Positions 30,326 through 40,170 of a DNA stretch of 45,536 nt are shown here, in pieces (the first letter of the stretch is position 1; each line of letters begins with the position of its first letter). A program made the position numbers and the translations under genes. The notes beneath the pieces are model-generated. The model was not told the origin of the DNA. It ran no database searches and saw only the letters and a list, made by a program, of their open reading frames with translations. Source of the DNA: Lachnospiraceae bacterium (lineage in GTDB: Bacteria; Bacillota_A; Clostridia; Lachnospirales; Lachnospiraceae); contig JAIKXV010000096.1 in assembly GCA_024683935.1 (NCBI GenBank), positions 1 through 45,536 of the forward strand. The letters run 5' to 3'.

Positions 30326-31234
30326 TTATCCCTTAAAATCCGCGCAGATATCCTTGAAAATATCCCTCAGATCTCTGAGTTCCTTCACCTGTCCGCAGGT
30401 CTGTCCGGCCATAAGGGAACCGGTGTCCGTATCTCCGTCAAATACTGCCCTTCTTAAAGCTCCCAGGGTGAATTTCTCCAGTTCCTCCACGGTAGCTCCG
30501 GCTTTTTCTTCCTTTATATACTGGCGGGACATCTTGTTCTTCAGGATCCTGACCGGAGTTCCTCCTATGCGTCCCGTTACCACGGTATCGCTGCCCTTGG
30601 CCTTTATGATCGCATTTTTATAATTCTCATGTATCGGGCACTGGTTGCTTCCGAGAAGACAGGTTCCCACCTGCACTCCCACAGCTCCGAGAGCCAGCGC
30701 TGCATTGAACTGCCTCCTGTCGGCAATACCGCCCGCTGCTATTACGGGAACATCCACCGCATCGCAGACCTGGGGCACCAGCGTCATTGTGGTCATCTCA
30801 CCCACGTGGCCTCCGCTTTCCGTGCCTTCCGCAATGATCGCGTCAGCACCGCAGTCAACCAAATGCTTTGCGAGGATCGGTGCCGCCACCACGGGTATTA
30901 CCGTGATTCCCGCTGCTTTCCAGGCATCCATGTATTTACCGGGATTTCCGGCTCCTGTGGTGACTACCTTTATACCTTCTTCAACAACCACTTTGGCCAG
31001 ATTGTCGACATCGGGATTCATCAGCATGATATTTACGCCAAAGGGCTTATCGGTGTTCTCCCTGCATTTCTTTATCTCATCCCTCAGGGCGCCGGCATTC
31101 ATGCCGCCCACTCCTATCAGTCCGAAGGCTCCTGCATTGGAGCAGTCGGCCGCGAAGTTTCCGGTGGCTATATTTGCCATTCCACCCTGTATAACGGGAA
31201 ATTCCGTTCCCAGTATCTCATTCAGATATTTCAA
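30326..31234 (-). CDS. fabK: Enoyl-ACP reductase II (FMN-dependent)
   Basis: Reduces enoyl-ACP, the last step of each elongation cycle. 302 residues of the nitronate monooxygenase-like flavoprotein fold: PVIQGGMANIATGNFAADCSNAG, EGTESGGHVGEM and VPVIAAGGIADRRQF. FabK is used in place of FabI in many Firmicutes and is resistant to triclosan. The start is TTG, overlapping the fabH stop as TTGA; there is no better start nearby. Confidence 0.93.
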   Translation of the reverse strand: MKYLNEILGTEFPVIQGGMANIATGNFAADCSNAGAFGLIGVGGMNAGALRDEIKKCRENTDKPFGVNIMLMNPDVDNLAKVVVEEGIKVVTTGAGNPGKYMDAWKAAGITVIPVVAAPILAKHLVDCGADAIIAEGTESGGHVGEMTTMTLVPQVCDAVDVPVIAAGGIADRRQFNAALALGAVGVQVGTCLLGSNQCPIHENYKNAIIKAKGSDTVVTGRIGGTPVRILKNKMSRQYIKEEKAGATVEELEKFTLGALRRAVFDGDTDTGSLMAGQTCGQVKELRDLRDIFKDICADFKG

Positions 31235-32190
31235 TTTGCGTTTTCCTTTCCCCTGAAATAAAGCAGTGCTCCTGCCATGGTCAGCCCGCCGCCGAATCCG
31301 ACAAGCATAAGCATCTCGTTATTTTTCAGCATGCCCTTTTCCCACATCTCATTCATGGCAATGGGAACCGAAGCCGCGCTGGTATTTCCGAAATGATCCA
31401 TATTCTTGTAGAATTTCTCAACCGGGGCCTTGTACTTCTTTATTACATGGTCGATTATGCGGGCGTTGGCCTGATGGCAGATGCAGTGATCCACGTCCTC
31501 CATCGTGCGGCCGCTCTTTTCAAAGATGCTGTTCATGACCTTGGGTATCGTGGCCACAGCAAATTTGAAGACCTCCCTGCCGTCCATATGCACGGTAGAG
31601 CTCTTCGACGCCACGCCTTCTATATAGATCTCCAGACCGCCCTTTACTCCTAAATATCTTTCATAGAGAAGATCCCGGTCAGCCCTTATTACAACAGCTC
31701 CGGCACCGTCTCCGAAGAGTACGCAGGTGCTCCTGTCCGTCATATCTATGACCTTTGACAGCTGCTCGACTCCTATCACGATCCCATAGGATTTGTCACT
31801 TGCTGACAGCAGGCCTCTCGCAACCTCCAGTCCGTATATGAATCCGGCACAGGCTGCATTGATATCCAGCACCGGTATGTCCTCGGGAAGAGCGAGCTCC
31901 TTCTGTATAAGGCAGGCCGTGCTGGGGGATGCGTATGTGGGAGTGACCGTTGCTACTACAACGCAGCCCACTTCCTCCGCTCCGATCCCGGATCTTTCAA
32001 AAGCCTGCTTTGCCGCTGACATGGCAAGGCTCAGATTGTTCTCGTCTCCTTCGCAGAAACGCCGTTCATGGATCCCGGTCCTGGTGAAGATCCATTCATC
32101 ATTGGTATCAACTATCTTTGCAAAATCATCATTTGTCATCACCTTTGAGGGGATGCCCGCGCCGGTGGATATGATCTCTATTCCTTTCAT
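31231..32190 (-). CDS. fabH: 3-oxoacyl-ACP synthase III
   Basis: Starts chains by condensing acyl-CoA with malonyl-ACP. 319 residues. Catalytic residues are Cys114 in LDINAACAGFIYG, His in CICHQANARI and Asn in HFGNTSAASVP. A GAGATG region serves as ribosome-binding site within the accA end. It is followed by fabK through a TTGA overlap. Confidence 0.95.
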   Translation of the reverse strand: MKGIEIISTGAGIPSKVMTNDDFAKIVDTNDEWIFTRTGIHERRFCEGDENNLSLAMSAAKQAFERSGIGAEEVGCVVVATVTPTYASPSTACLIQKELALPEDIPVLDINAACAGFIYGLEVARGLLSASDKSYGIVIGVEQLSKVIDMTDRSTCVLFGDGAGAVVIRADRDLLYERYLGVKGGLEIYIEGVASKSSTVHMDGREVFKFAVATIPKVMNSIFEKSGRTMEDVDHCICHQANARIIDHVIKKYKAPVEKFYKNMDHFGNTSAASVPIAMNEMWEKGMLKNNEMLMLVGFGGGLTMAGALLYFRGKENAN

Positions 32191-32194
32191 TTGC

Positions 32195-33118
32195 TTAGTA
32201 CATCTCCCTGAATTTCTTACGTCTGTCCCGTAAAAGCTCTTCTCCGGACATGGTCATCAGTGCCGACAGATTCTTTTCGATCGCCATATCCATGCTGCCA
32301 TACAGCCGCTTCGGATTCTCCTGTCCGCCTCCGAGGGGTTCGGGGATAACCTCGTCACAGACCCCGGCCTTTTTGATATCATCCGCGGTAAGCTTCATGA
32401 TGTCGCAGGCCTCGGCGTGTCTCGATGAATCCTTCCAGAGAATGCTGGCAAATCCTTCGGGACTAAGTACGGAATAAACCGCATACTCCAGCATGAGAAG
32501 GCGGTTGCAGACGCCTATTGCCAGAGCTCCGCCCGAGCTTCCTTCTCCGGTTACTATGGAAATAATGGGAACATGAAAACTGCTCATCTTTGCCATGTTC
32601 CGGGCAATAGCCTCGCCCTGTCCGTGTTCCTCTGCGTCTATTCCCGGAAAAGCACCGGGCGTATCAATGAACGTGATTATCGGACGCCTGAATTTCTCAG
32701 CCTGTTCCATAATGCGGAGCGCCTTCCTGTATCCCTCGGGCTTCGCCATTCCGAAATTGTACGCCACGTTCTCTTCTGCGGTATGGCCCTTTCTGTGGCC
32801 CACGATACTCACAGGAATGCCGTGGAATCTGGCTATCCCGCCGAATATGGCCGGGTCGTCATCATAGAGATGATCTCCCTTCTGCTGGAAAAAGTCGGTA
32901 AAAAGCGCATCGATAAAATCATCGATATGCGGCCTTTCTATCTTTCTCGCCAGAAAGACCTTGTCTTCCGCAGTGAGATTAATGCACGGACGGAGCACCT
33001 TCGCTTTCTCCATGGAGAGATCCAGCATCTCCCTGTCGTCTTCCGCGACTCCGGCAGACCGGAGTTCCTCCATGCGGTGCTTGATCCTGTCCGCTTCCAA
33101 AAGAGATTCCCTTATCAC
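32195..33118 (-). CDS. accA: Acetyl-CoA carboxylase carboxyltransferase alpha subunit
   Basis: 307 residues. It forms the carboxyltransferase with AccD and moves CO2 from biotin to acetyl-CoA to give malonyl-CoA. AccA signatures are DRKGHTAEENVAYNFGMAKPEGYRKALRIM in part, TFIDTPGAFPGIDAEEHGQGEAIARN and GEGSSGGALAIGVCN. The start is GTG, overlapping the accD stop as GTGA, with GGGAGG six bases upstream. The biotin carrier (accB) and biotin carboxylase (accC) genes are not in the window. Confidence 0.95.
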   Translation of the reverse strand: MIRESLLEADRIKHRMEELRSAGVAEDDREMLDLSMEKAKVLRPCINLTAEDKVFLARKIERPHIDDFIDALFTDFFQQKGDHLYDDDPAIFGGIARFHGIPVSIVGHRKGHTAEENVAYNFGMAKPEGYRKALRIMEQAEKFRRPIITFIDTPGAFPGIDAEEHGQGEAIARNMAKMSSFHVPIISIVTGEGSSGGALAIGVCNRLLMLEYAVYSVLSPEGFASILWKDSSRHAEACDIMKLTADDIKKAGVCDEVIPEPLGGGQENPKRLYGSMDMAIEKNLSALMTMSGEELLRDRRKKFREMY

Positions 33119-33993
33119 AGTCTGCCTCCCTTCCCTGCTTCGTAGGAAGAAAAGACTCCGGAATCCTGATGCAGTTTTAAGATGTCATAAAGGACATCCT
33201 TCATTTCATGCCTTTTCACTATCCTGTCCACAAAACCATGTTTATGCAGATATTCCGCTCTCTGGAAACCCTTGGGCAGTTTCACTCCTATGGTCTGCTC
33301 AATGACTCTCGGTCCGGCAAAGCCAATAAGTGCCCCCGGCTCCGCCAGGGTGATATCTCCCAGTGTTGCAAAGCTCGCGGTCACCCCTCCGGTGGTGGGA
33401 TGTGTTAAATAACTGATAAACAGTCCCCCGTTTTCGGAAAACTCCTGCACCGCAGAGCTGGTCTTTGCCATCTGCATAAGGGAATGTATGCCCTCCTGCA
33501 TTCTGGCTCCGCCGCTGGCAGCAAAAATTATCAGCGGAAGCTTCTCTCTTCCCGCTGCCTCCACGGCTCTCGTGACCTTTTCGCCCACTATGCTGCTCAT
33601 GCTTCCCATAAAGAAACGGGTGTCCAGAACTGCTGCCACCACCTTTATGCCGTTGATACGGCCGTAAGCGGTAACCGCAGACTCCTTTAAGCCCGTTTTC
33701 TTTTCAAGCCTTTTTGCCTTTTCCGCATATCCCGGGAAATCCAGGGGATCCCTGGCTGACAGATCGGAATTGATATCCTGTCTGCTTCCCGGATCAAAAA
33801 TAAGTGCCAGCCGCTGATCCGCAGTCATGGCCTGATAGCGTCCGCAAAAAGGGCAGATATTCATATTGTCGGTCCAGACCTGTCTCACGGCTCTCCTGCC
33901 GCAGGCCTTACAGTTCACATAGTCCGGCGCCAGCTTTTTCGTAACTGTCTTTAAGACAGATCTTAATGAACGCTCTTCTTTTTCCATTATCAA
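33115..33993 (-). CDS. accD: Acetyl-CoA carboxylase carboxyltransferase beta subunit
   Basis: Up to 292 residues. The N-terminal zinc ribbon has Cys28, Cys31, Cys47 and Cys50 (NCKACGRR and ICPFCGRY). The crotonase-like carboxyltransferase domain shows [20 protein letters not shown] and [17 protein letters not shown]. Two starts are possible: TTG at 33993, overlapping the acpP stop as TTGA, or the ATG two codons later. The choice does not change the protein meaningfully. Confidence 0.95.
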   Translation of the reverse strand: MIMEKEERSLRSVLKTVTKKLAPDYVNCKACGRRAVRQVWTDNMNICPFCGRYQAMTADQRLALIFDPGSRQDINSDLSARDPLDFPGYAEKAKRLEKKTGLKESAVTAYGRINGIKVVAAVLDTRFFMGSMSSIVGEKVTRAVEAAGREKLPLIIFAASGGARMQEGIHSLMQMAKTSSAVQEFSENGGLFISYLTHPTTGGVTASFATLGDITLAEPGALIGFAGPRVIEQTIGVKLPKGFQRAEYLHKHGFVDRIVKRHEMKDVLYDILKLHQDSGVFSSYEAGKGGRL

Positions 33994-34220
33994 CCTGCTG
34001 CTTCTTTAAGATATTCTACGATATCACCAACTGTCTGAAGCTTAGCCAGGGTTTCATCGGGGATCTTAATGTCCAGTGCTTCCTCGAAAGCCATGTGAAG
34101 CTCAACCAGATCCAGAGAATCAGCTTCCAGATCGTCCATAATGTTAGCTTCGGGAGTGACCTGATCCTCATCACAGCCAAGGGTATCAACGATGATCTTC
34201 TTTACCTCTTCAAATTCCAT
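33990..34220 (-). CDS. acpP: Acyl carrier protein
   Basis: 76 residues, acidic, four-helix ACP. The phosphopantetheine attachment site is Ser35 in [11 protein letters not shown]. It is the first gene of the fatty-acid operon, which fits the need for high ACP dosage. The leader is about 140 nt and carries two inverted repeats. GGAGA lies about 12 bases before the ATG. Confidence 0.97.
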   Translation of the reverse strand: MEFEEVKKIIVDTLGCDEDQVTPEANIMDDLEADSLDLVELHMAFEEALDIKIPDETLAKLQTVGDIVEYLKEAAG

Positions 34221-34296
34221 ACTTTTCCTGTCTCCTTTTGTTCTTTCCGGCCCGGGTGCTGATAAACAGCCCTCTGTCGCCGGTTGCGGTTTTAAA

Positions 34297-34313
34297 TACT
34301 ACATGACGTAGTA
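34297..34313. repeat. Short inverted repeat in the acpP leader
   Basis: TACTAC-ATGAC-GTAGTA, an 6-bp inverted repeat with a five-base spacer, downstream of the larger palindrome. It is a possible second operator or a small leader hairpin. Confidence 0.5.
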
Positions 34314-34320
34314 ATAAAAG

Positions 34321-34365
34321 TTCAAGGTAATTTAGATAAAATTTTTTTAACTAAATTACCTTGAA
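34321..34365. promoter_or_regulatory. 45-bp palindromic operator candidate for FabT
   Basis: TTCAAGGTAATTTAG (34321-34335) and its exact inverse CTAAATTACCTTGAA (34351-34365) flank a 15-bp A/T spacer. It covers the expected transcription start of the acpP operon, right after the promoter, as a repressor site should. The MarR-type regulator at the end of the operon is the obvious ligand. Binding itself is inferred. Confidence 0.8.
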
Positions 34366-34366
34366 A

Positions 34367-34395
34367 TAAATACTATATTATTCAGTTCTTGTCAA
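34367..34395 (-). promoter_or_regulatory. Promoter of the fatty-acid synthesis operon
   Basis: A perfect -35 TTGACA (34390-34395), then 17 bp and a weak -10 TATTTA (34367-34372) on the minus strand, in a very A/T-rich stretch. It starts just after the stop codon of the MCP-like gene. Confidence 0.6.
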
Positions 34396-34398
34396 GAG

Positions 34399-36603
34399 CT
34401 ATTTTTTATTCTTACGGCCCGGGCGTCCAAAGTGCTGCAGCTCTGCGCTGATCTCCGCCAGCAGTTCACTGCGGGAATCCGCTGCCCCGGCGGCTTCCAT
34501 GGACTCCAGCTCTCTCCTCAGTTCACCCGACAGGATTCTGAGTTCCTTTAACTCAGCTCTGCATTCCTTAAGAAGAGCTGCCCCGTCACCGGATGATCCG
34601 GATCCGTTCTTCAGCTGCTCCTCCGCCTCGGTGAATTTCGTTCTGGCAGCCTGCAGGCTTTCCTTCTGGCCCGCAGCGTAACCCTCCAGTCCCTGCATGA
34701 GGGTATGGGTTTTTTCAAAATCGGAATTCAGCTTGTCAACGGTATCGCTTATTTCCTGTACGGATCTTTCCGTCTGCTCTGCAAGTCTTGATATCTCTCC
34801 GGCTACTACCGCAAAGCCCCGTCCCGCTTCGCCTGCTCTGGCGGCTTCTATGGAAGCATTGAGGGACAGCAGGTTGGTCTCGCTTGCCACATCGGCTATT
34901 ATAGTCGCGGCCTTATTGATATCCTTTACGGATTCACTGGTTTCATCCAGCTGTTCCCTGATATCTTCAATGCTGCTGCCAAGAGCCGCTCCCGACTTGT
35001 CGAGATTGGTAAGCTCTTTGGAAGCATCCTTCATTGCAGCGCCCTCCGGCCGTCCCGGTCCGGATACTCCCTCAGTTCCTTCCAGCGCGGAAAGACTGTT
35101 CTCCGCAGAAGCGATCTTTTCCTCTATTCTTTCGATGCAGTTCTTAAGTACCGACGTATCCTGCGCTGCAGAAGCTTCCGTATCGGCTATCCTCTTTCTC
35201 AGCGACTCGGAGCTTTTTTCAACGGCTGCCAGATCCTGCCGCAGTTCTATATTTTCCTCATCACGGACGCGGTCCGAATCAGCCTTCTCTTTTCTTACGC
35301 TTTCGCTCTCCCTGATCTTCCTTCTCCCGGAGAGCTCCGTAATAAAGAGCAGCGCTATCATTGCAAGGGAGAAGAGTGCACAGATCACTATGGCAGCAAC
35401 TGCTCCGCCATTGCCCGTTTCCTCATCTGAGGTTCCTGCTCCGGCGGGAACGGGCGTCACAGGAGCTTTATCGTCCTTTTCATCCTTGCCTTCGGCTTTT
35501 TCTTCACCCTCTTTTGTATCCCCGGCATTCTGAACCGAGGCCTCTCCGGTTTCACTGTCAGCGCCTGTCACCAGCGCTTCCTTTTTATCTAAGGCTTCCC
35601 CGATCCGGATCACCAGTGGATCCGTTTCCGGGAAACGGGAGATTTCCTTCCGCATATCTTCTATGGCTGATAATACATTGCTCTCCGCTTCCTTCGTATC
35701 CTGACCCGCTGCCGCCTTGCTGCGGAATACTGCAAATGCTTCATTTATCTTATCGAGAGCGGGATCAGATTCTTCCCTGCCGGCGAAATCACAGCCGGTT
35801 ATAAAGTTCAGCCCGGAATCGGTTCCTTCAAAATAAAGATCATAATAAACGGTCTTGAATTCCGAAGAATCCATTCCCTTTAAGGGCAGGACGATGCTCA
35901 CCTTGTCCGTGTCGCTGTTTCCCGTAAATACGGTGTCGCAGACTATGCTGCTCTCCCCGTTCAGGGCCGCCGTCCCCACAGATCTCAGGGCTCCTCCGTG
36001 GCCGGTAGACAGATCTTCTTCTGTCAGGGATGACAGATCCGGTATCTTATCGTCATCAAATTTTAAGCCGGTTAAATATACCTTTCCTTCGTAGCTGCCC
36101 TCCGTTCCGTTGATACGGATAACGGCGCTGTCTCTTCCCGCGGGCCTGTCGAAGCTTCCGGTAAACCTAACCCTTCTGCCCTCTCCGTCATTCAGCTTAA
36201 CGGTCTCCATATTCCGGAGATCCACTTTTATCCTGTAATTCTTTACCAGGTCGGGCTCATCCCGGGTAAGGGCAGTAAGCGCCTTCCTTATTTCCCCGTC
36301 AGATGAAATGAATTCGGAATACAGAGTTACTTCCTCTGTATGGGGCTCAGGCACTGCCTCCGTTTTGGCGGCTTCCTTCTCCTTCTCTGCCTTATCTGCA
36401 GCCTCGTATGCCTCAGCCTCTCTTGCACTGCTCTCTGCCAGCGCAGAAACGTATGCAGCAACTGCCGCCTCCGATTCCGAAGCGGCTTTTTCCGCCTTTC
36501 CTGCCCTGTTGATCCAGCAGATGCAGGTGATGGCAAGAATGATCACTCCGACCAGCGCAGCTATTGTAATTAATGTGGATTTTAATCCGCGGCCTTCTTC
36601 CAA
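34399..36603 (-). CDS. Methyl-accepting chemotaxis-like transducer with unusual ectodomain
   Basis: 734 residues from a TTG start with GGGGAGAG upstream. Helix 1 is at about 9-31, with a long extracellular part (32-398) that begins as an Ala/Glu-rich coiled coil. A beta-rich domain follows (about 110-275, for example [29 protein letters not shown]), then a helical pair and a low-complexity stalk. Helix 2 is at about 399-422. No HAMP domain is visible. A coiled coil leads to the MCP signalling tip [38 protein letters not shown], seen in parts at about 576-613, and the hairpin is shorter than in standard MCPs. It is the last gene of the signalling operon; no che genes are nearby. The ectodomain fold is not recognised. 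Confidence 0.85.
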   Translation of the reverse strand: MEEGRGLKSTLITIAALVGVIILAITCICWINRAGKAEKAASESEAAVAAYVSALAESSAREAEAYEAADKAEKEKEAAKTEAVPEPHTEEVTLYSEFISSDGEIRKALTALTRDEPDLVKNYRIKVDLRNMETVKLNDGEGRRVRFTGSFDRPAGRDSAVIRINGTEGSYEGKVYLTGLKFDDDKIPDLSSLTEEDLSTGHGGALRSVGTAALNGESSIVCDTVFTGNSDTDKVSIVLPLKGMDSSEFKTVYYDLYFEGTDSGLNFITGCDFAGREESDPALDKINEAFAVFRSKAAAGQDTKEAESNVLSAIEDMRKEISRFPETDPLVIRIGEALDKKEALVTGADSETGEASVQNAGDTKEGEEKAEGKDEKDDKAPVTPVPAGAGTSDEETGNGGAVAAIVICALFSLAMIALLFITELSGRRKIRESESVRKEKADSDRVRDEENIELRQDLAAVEKSSESLRKRIADTEASAAQDTSVLKNCIERIEEKIASAENSLSALEGTEGVSGPGRPEGAAMKDASKELTNLDKSGAALGSSIEDIREQLDETSESVKDINKAATIIADVASETNLLSLNASIEAARAGEAGRGFAVVAGEISRLAEQTERSVQEISDTVDKLNSDFEKTHTLMQGLEGYAAGQKESLQAARTKFTEAEEQLKNGSGSSGDGAALLKECRAELKELRILSGELRRELESMEAAGAADSRSELLAEISAELQHFGRPGRKNKK

Positions 36604-36616
36604 AATCTCTCCCCTT

Positions 36617-39600
36617 TTATCCCTTCAATTTAGTAAGGATACCATCATAATCAAAAACAGTATACGAACTCTCCAAAGCCTTGAATAACTCCTTATCCCC
36701 TTCCGGGATCTCATAATCACTTAACTTTTCGAAAGCAGTATCCAGCCCGTCGATATCCATATTCTCCGCGGCTGTCCGGATCTCTTCCAGGATCTCCTTT
36801 ATTACTTCCGGTGCCGCTTCCGCCTTGTCTCCGGTGTTCTCCTCCGTAAATACGTCATGAAGAATGGTCTTAAAGTACCTGAATTCCTCCAGGAATTCCG
36901 GAGTCTTCTCCCGGACGAAGTCCACATCCTCATTCTTTCCGGCAAACTCCAGCCTTTCCGCTTCTTTGCTGAGCAAAACAGCACCGATAAGCCTTGCTGA
37001 GCTCTTCAGGGCGTGTACCTTTATCGTGTAATTCTTTATATCGTTCTCATTATAAAATCTTTCGATCTCTTCCGCCTTGTCATCTATGGACTTATAGAAG
37101 ATATTGAGAAGCGGCATATAGGCTTCCACCGAACCGCTGTTATTGATGCCGGTATCCAGGTCTATCTCGTCATAGATCTGAAGTGCCTCAAGGGCTTCGC
37201 CTGCTTCCTCTCCCGCAGTCTCCTCCTTTATCATATCCTCCGTGACATAGCTCACCTTTTCGGGCGGCAGGAAGGAAAGGAACATTTCTTCCAGCTTGGT
37301 TCCGTCCACGGGTTTTGACATATAGTCGTCAAAGCCTGAAGCTATATACTCTTCCCTGGCTCCCGCTATGGCGTTGGCGGTCAGGCATACCATCGGGGTT
37401 TTGACATTCGGATCCGCCGGATTTCCCCGGATATCATGCATCGTCTCGATTCCGTCCTTATCCGGCATCATATGATCCATGAAAATGATATCGTATTTCT
37501 TTGCAGCACTCAGGTCCAGTGCCTCAAAGCCGTTATCCGCAGTGTCTATCTTCACGCAGGTTTGCTTTAATAGGCTCTTGAATACCACCAGGTTCATAGG
37601 ATTGTCATCAACCACCAGCACCTCTACATCGGGAGCGACAAACCTTTCCCTGTATGCCTTTCTCCTGCCCATGCTCTCATGGTAAGCTGTCTCATAATCT
37701 CCAAGCTCTGTCCACTTGGATACTCCCTGTTCCAGGCTGAAGGAGAAGGTGGAACCGCTGCCGTATACACTCTCTGCCCGAAGCTCGGAGCCCATCAGCT
37801 GCAGGAGACTCTGGGTAATATTCATACCGAGTCCCACGCCCGCGATATTACGGTTACGTTTTTCTTCAATACGTTCAAACTCGGTAAACAGTTTTTTCAG
37901 ATCATCCTTCTGTATACCGATACCCGTGTCGGAAACCGAAACCTTAAGCAGGATGCAGTCAGCCGCCTTTTCACACATCTCATATCCCACGCGGATGGTA
38001 ATACTGCCTTTTTCCGTAAATTTCACGGCATTGGTAAGGAGGTTTGAGATAACCTGCTTTATCCTCTTCTCATCTCCAAAGAGATACTTGGGAGTCGCGG
38101 GATCGAATTCCGTTATTATCTTTAAGCCCTTGTCATCCGCACGGGTTCTTACCATGCTGATCATATCGTTCAGGAGATCCGACAGATCATAGAAATCGGG
38201 CCTTATCTCCATATCCCCGGTTTCTAACTTTGAGAAGTCAAGGATATTATTGACGAGGCTCAGCAGAGTATTGCCGGCACTCCGTATGCTTTCGGAATAT
38301 TCCGTAATGCCCGGGTCTTCGCTCTCACGGAGTATCAGCTCATTCATTCCCAAAATCGCATTGATAGGCGTACGGATCTCATGGGACATATTTGCAAGGA
38401 AGGCGCTCTTTGCCCTTGTCGTTTCCTCGGCAATGGCTTTCTCAACCTCGAGCTCCCGAACCATGGTCTTTTCATAGTAGATACAGTTTTCTCTGTGGTT
38501 GAAACCGTTATGGATGGCAGTTGCCATCTGGGAACAGCTCTCATAACCGCAGCAGGTGCAGTTGATCTGTCTGGACTCGGGAGTGATCTTATTCATGCTG
38601 ACGAATATCTTCTCCAGCGCCTCTTCGTCCGGTATCTCATAGCGGCATTCCGCTGATCTGTCGGTATAGCTCCGTAGATAATCCTCTAAATTCAGATGCT
38701 TGAACTGTTCATTAAAATTCTTCAGCCTCTCCGCCGGGGTATCATACCGCGACCAGGCGTCTCCGCTCTCATCCTTCTTTGCCATTTCACGGATATCGAG
38801 AAGCGAATAAAGCGCGTCATCCGTTCTGGACTTTTCGGGATTGACAGCCGTCCCACAGATACAGCCCTTTTCGCAGTTCAGCGCATCTATGAAGAGGAAG
38901 GGCGTCTTCGTATCCTTTATCCTGTCCGCATTCTGGTGCATCCATTCATAAAGGCGGCGCTCACCTTCTATCTGTCTGATATAAACCTGATCTCCCAGGA
39001 ACCATCTCACGTTTTCCGCCAGACCGCCGGGCGTCGGATAAAAGAGTCCCAGACCGTATTCGATATCGGTGTGGATCCCCTCGCCCTTGATGTTGTGGTC
39101 CCGCACATACTTCATCAGATGCTCAAAGGTCACATTATACTGAACCAAACCGGCATTCTGGGGATCTTCCATTTCCATTTTCTTGGCGATACAGGGGCTT
39201 ACAAAGGCCAGCTTATCCGTAACCCCCATCTCTTTTCTGGCGTAGATCGCCGCACACATAAGCGGGCTCTGCACCGGGAAAAGCTTCGGCAGGAGCTCCG
39301 GCAGGTATCTTTCTATATATGAAACAACCGCCGGACAGGGCTGGGAAATACCGCCAAGGAAATTGTGTTTTTCAATATAATTTAGATAGCCCCAGGTGGT
39401 AATGTCGGCACCGAAGGACACGCTGATGATACGCCGTATGCCCTGCTTCCTCAGGCCTCCGAGTATTCCCGCATATTCCTCGGGAAAATTCGCTCTGAAT
39501 GCGGGCGCTATCAGCAGAGATATCTTCTCTCCCTTCTTCAGGTCTTCAAAGAAGCGCTCAGTGTCATCTTCAAATTCGCGGGCACCGTGAACACATACAT

Positions 39601-39760
39601 CAATGCAGCTGCCGCATGCCACACATTTGGTGCCGTCAACCTCTATCCGCGCCTTTCCGTTTTCCTCCGTGGAAATACAGGCCCCTATGGCGCTGCAGAC
39701 GTTAATGCATTTATTGCACCCTATACAGTTATCATTTGTATAAACTATACTTCCGCCCAT
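36617..39760 (-). CDS. Hybrid histidine kinase with an [FeFe]-hydrogenase-like iron-sulfur sensor
   Basis: 1047 residues, soluble. Residues 1-60 carry two 4Fe-4S motifs (Cys12/15/18/22 and Cys46/49/52/56). Residues 75-330 resemble the large subunit of [FeFe] hydrogenase: a QPCPAV (Cys142), SPCIAKK (Cys190) and NCEKGC (Cys296, Cys300) set matches the L1/L2/L3 cysteine positions, though L1 and L3 are altered. Residues 400-430 form another Fe-S motif (Cys401, 403, 404, 409, 426). Then come HisKA (His460), HATPase, a receiver (Asp762, Lys816) and HPt (His916). It probably senses redox state, H2 or another gas ligand; catalysis of H2 turnover is doubtful. It lies 10 bp after the lone receiver gene. 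Confidence 0.92.
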   Translation of the reverse strand: MGGSIVYTNDNCIGCNKCINVCSAIGACISTEENGKARIEVDGTKCVACGSCIDVCVHGAREFEDDTERFFEDLKKGEKISLLIAPAFRANFPEEYAGILGGLRKQGIRRIISVSFGADITTWGYLNYIEKHNFLGGISQPCPAVVSYIERYLPELLPKLFPVQSPLMCAAIYARKEMGVTDKLAFVSPCIAKKMEMEDPQNAGLVQYNVTFEHLMKYVRDHNIKGEGIHTDIEYGLGLFYPTPGGLAENVRWFLGDQVYIRQIEGERRLYEWMHQNADRIKDTKTPFLFIDALNCEKGCICGTAVNPEKSRTDDALYSLLDIREMAKKDESGDAWSRYDTPAERLKNFNEQFKHLNLEDYLRSYTDRSAECRYEIPDEEALEKIFVSMNKITPESRQINCTCCGYESCSQMATAIHNGFNHRENCIYYEKTMVRELEVEKAIAEETTRAKSAFLANMSHEIRTPINAILGMNELILRESEDPGITEYSESIRSAGNTLLSLVNNILDFSKLETGDMEIRPDFYDLSDLLNDMISMVRTRADDKGLKIITEFDPATPKYLFGDEKRIKQVISNLLTNAVKFTEKGSITIRVGYEMCEKAADCILLKVSVSDTGIGIQKDDLKKLFTEFERIEEKRNRNIAGVGLGMNITQSLLQLMGSELRAESVYGSGSTFSFSLEQGVSKWTELGDYETAYHESMGRRKAYRERFVAPDVEVLVVDDNPMNLVVFKSLLKQTCVKIDTADNGFEALDLSAAKKYDIIFMDHMMPDKDGIETMHDIRGNPADPNVKTPMVCLTANAIAGAREEYIASGFDDYMSKPVDGTKLEEMFLSFLPPEKVSYVTEDMIKEETAGEEAGEALEALQIYDEIDLDTGINNSGSVEAYMPLLNIFYKSIDDKAEEIERFYNENDIKNYTIKVHALKSSARLIGAVLLSKEAERLEFAGKNEDVDFVREKTPEFLEEFRYFKTILHDVFTEENTGDKAEAAPEVIKEILEEIRTAAENMDIDGLDTAFEKLSDYEIPEGDKELFKALESSYTVFDYDGILTKLKG

Positions 39761-39770
39761 TTTTTTCCCT

Positions 39771-40136
39771 CTACTTCAGTCTCTCATTAAGGAAGTTTAA
39801 TATATCGTCCTTGGCCGCCGTTTTTAATAAAAAACCGTCGGGTTTCAGATCCAGAAGCTTTACTATCCCCTCTCTGGAATCCATGCCTGTAAGGAAAACC
39901 ACGGGAATATCCTTTGTCGCGGGATCCTTTCTCAGCATTTCCAGAACCTTTGATCCGTCCAGATCCGGCATTTCGTAATCAAGAAGGATCATATCCACTC
40001 TGTGTTTTGATAAGAATTTAATGGCCTTCGTTCCGGCAGTTACCACATCCGTCCGGTATTTATCCCTTATCCATTCCCTCACCATCTTGGCGTAGGAAGG
40101 ATCATCATCAACCAGAAGTATCCTCTTTTTTTCCAC
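39771..40136 (-). CDS. Single-domain response regulator (CheY-like)
   Basis: 121 residues, only a receiver domain. Phospho-acceptor Asp is in ILLDYEMPDLDG, the acidic pair in LLVDDDPS, the Thr/Lys switch residues in VFLTGMD and FLLKTAA. There is no output domain. The start is GTG with GGAGG upstream. Placed between the two hybrid kinases, it is their likely phosphoryl partner through the HPt domains, or a phosphate sink. It could also act on the flagellar motor, but this is only inferred. Confidence 0.92.
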   Translation of the reverse strand: MEKKRILLVDDDPSYAKMVREWIRDKYRTDVVTAGTKAIKFLSKHRVDMILLDYEMPDLDGSKVLEMLRKDPATKDIPVVFLTGMDSREGIVKLLDLKPDGFLLKTAAKDDILNFLNERLK

Positions 40137-40170
40137 CTAATATTCCTCCATCAGGAAACGCTTCTATCCT

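Noticed and set aside
36617..39760. Active [FeFe] hydrogenase
   Set aside because: The L1 motif has one instead of two cysteines in the expected TSCCP context, and the L3 motif lacks the usual GGG; the kinase fusion points to sensing.
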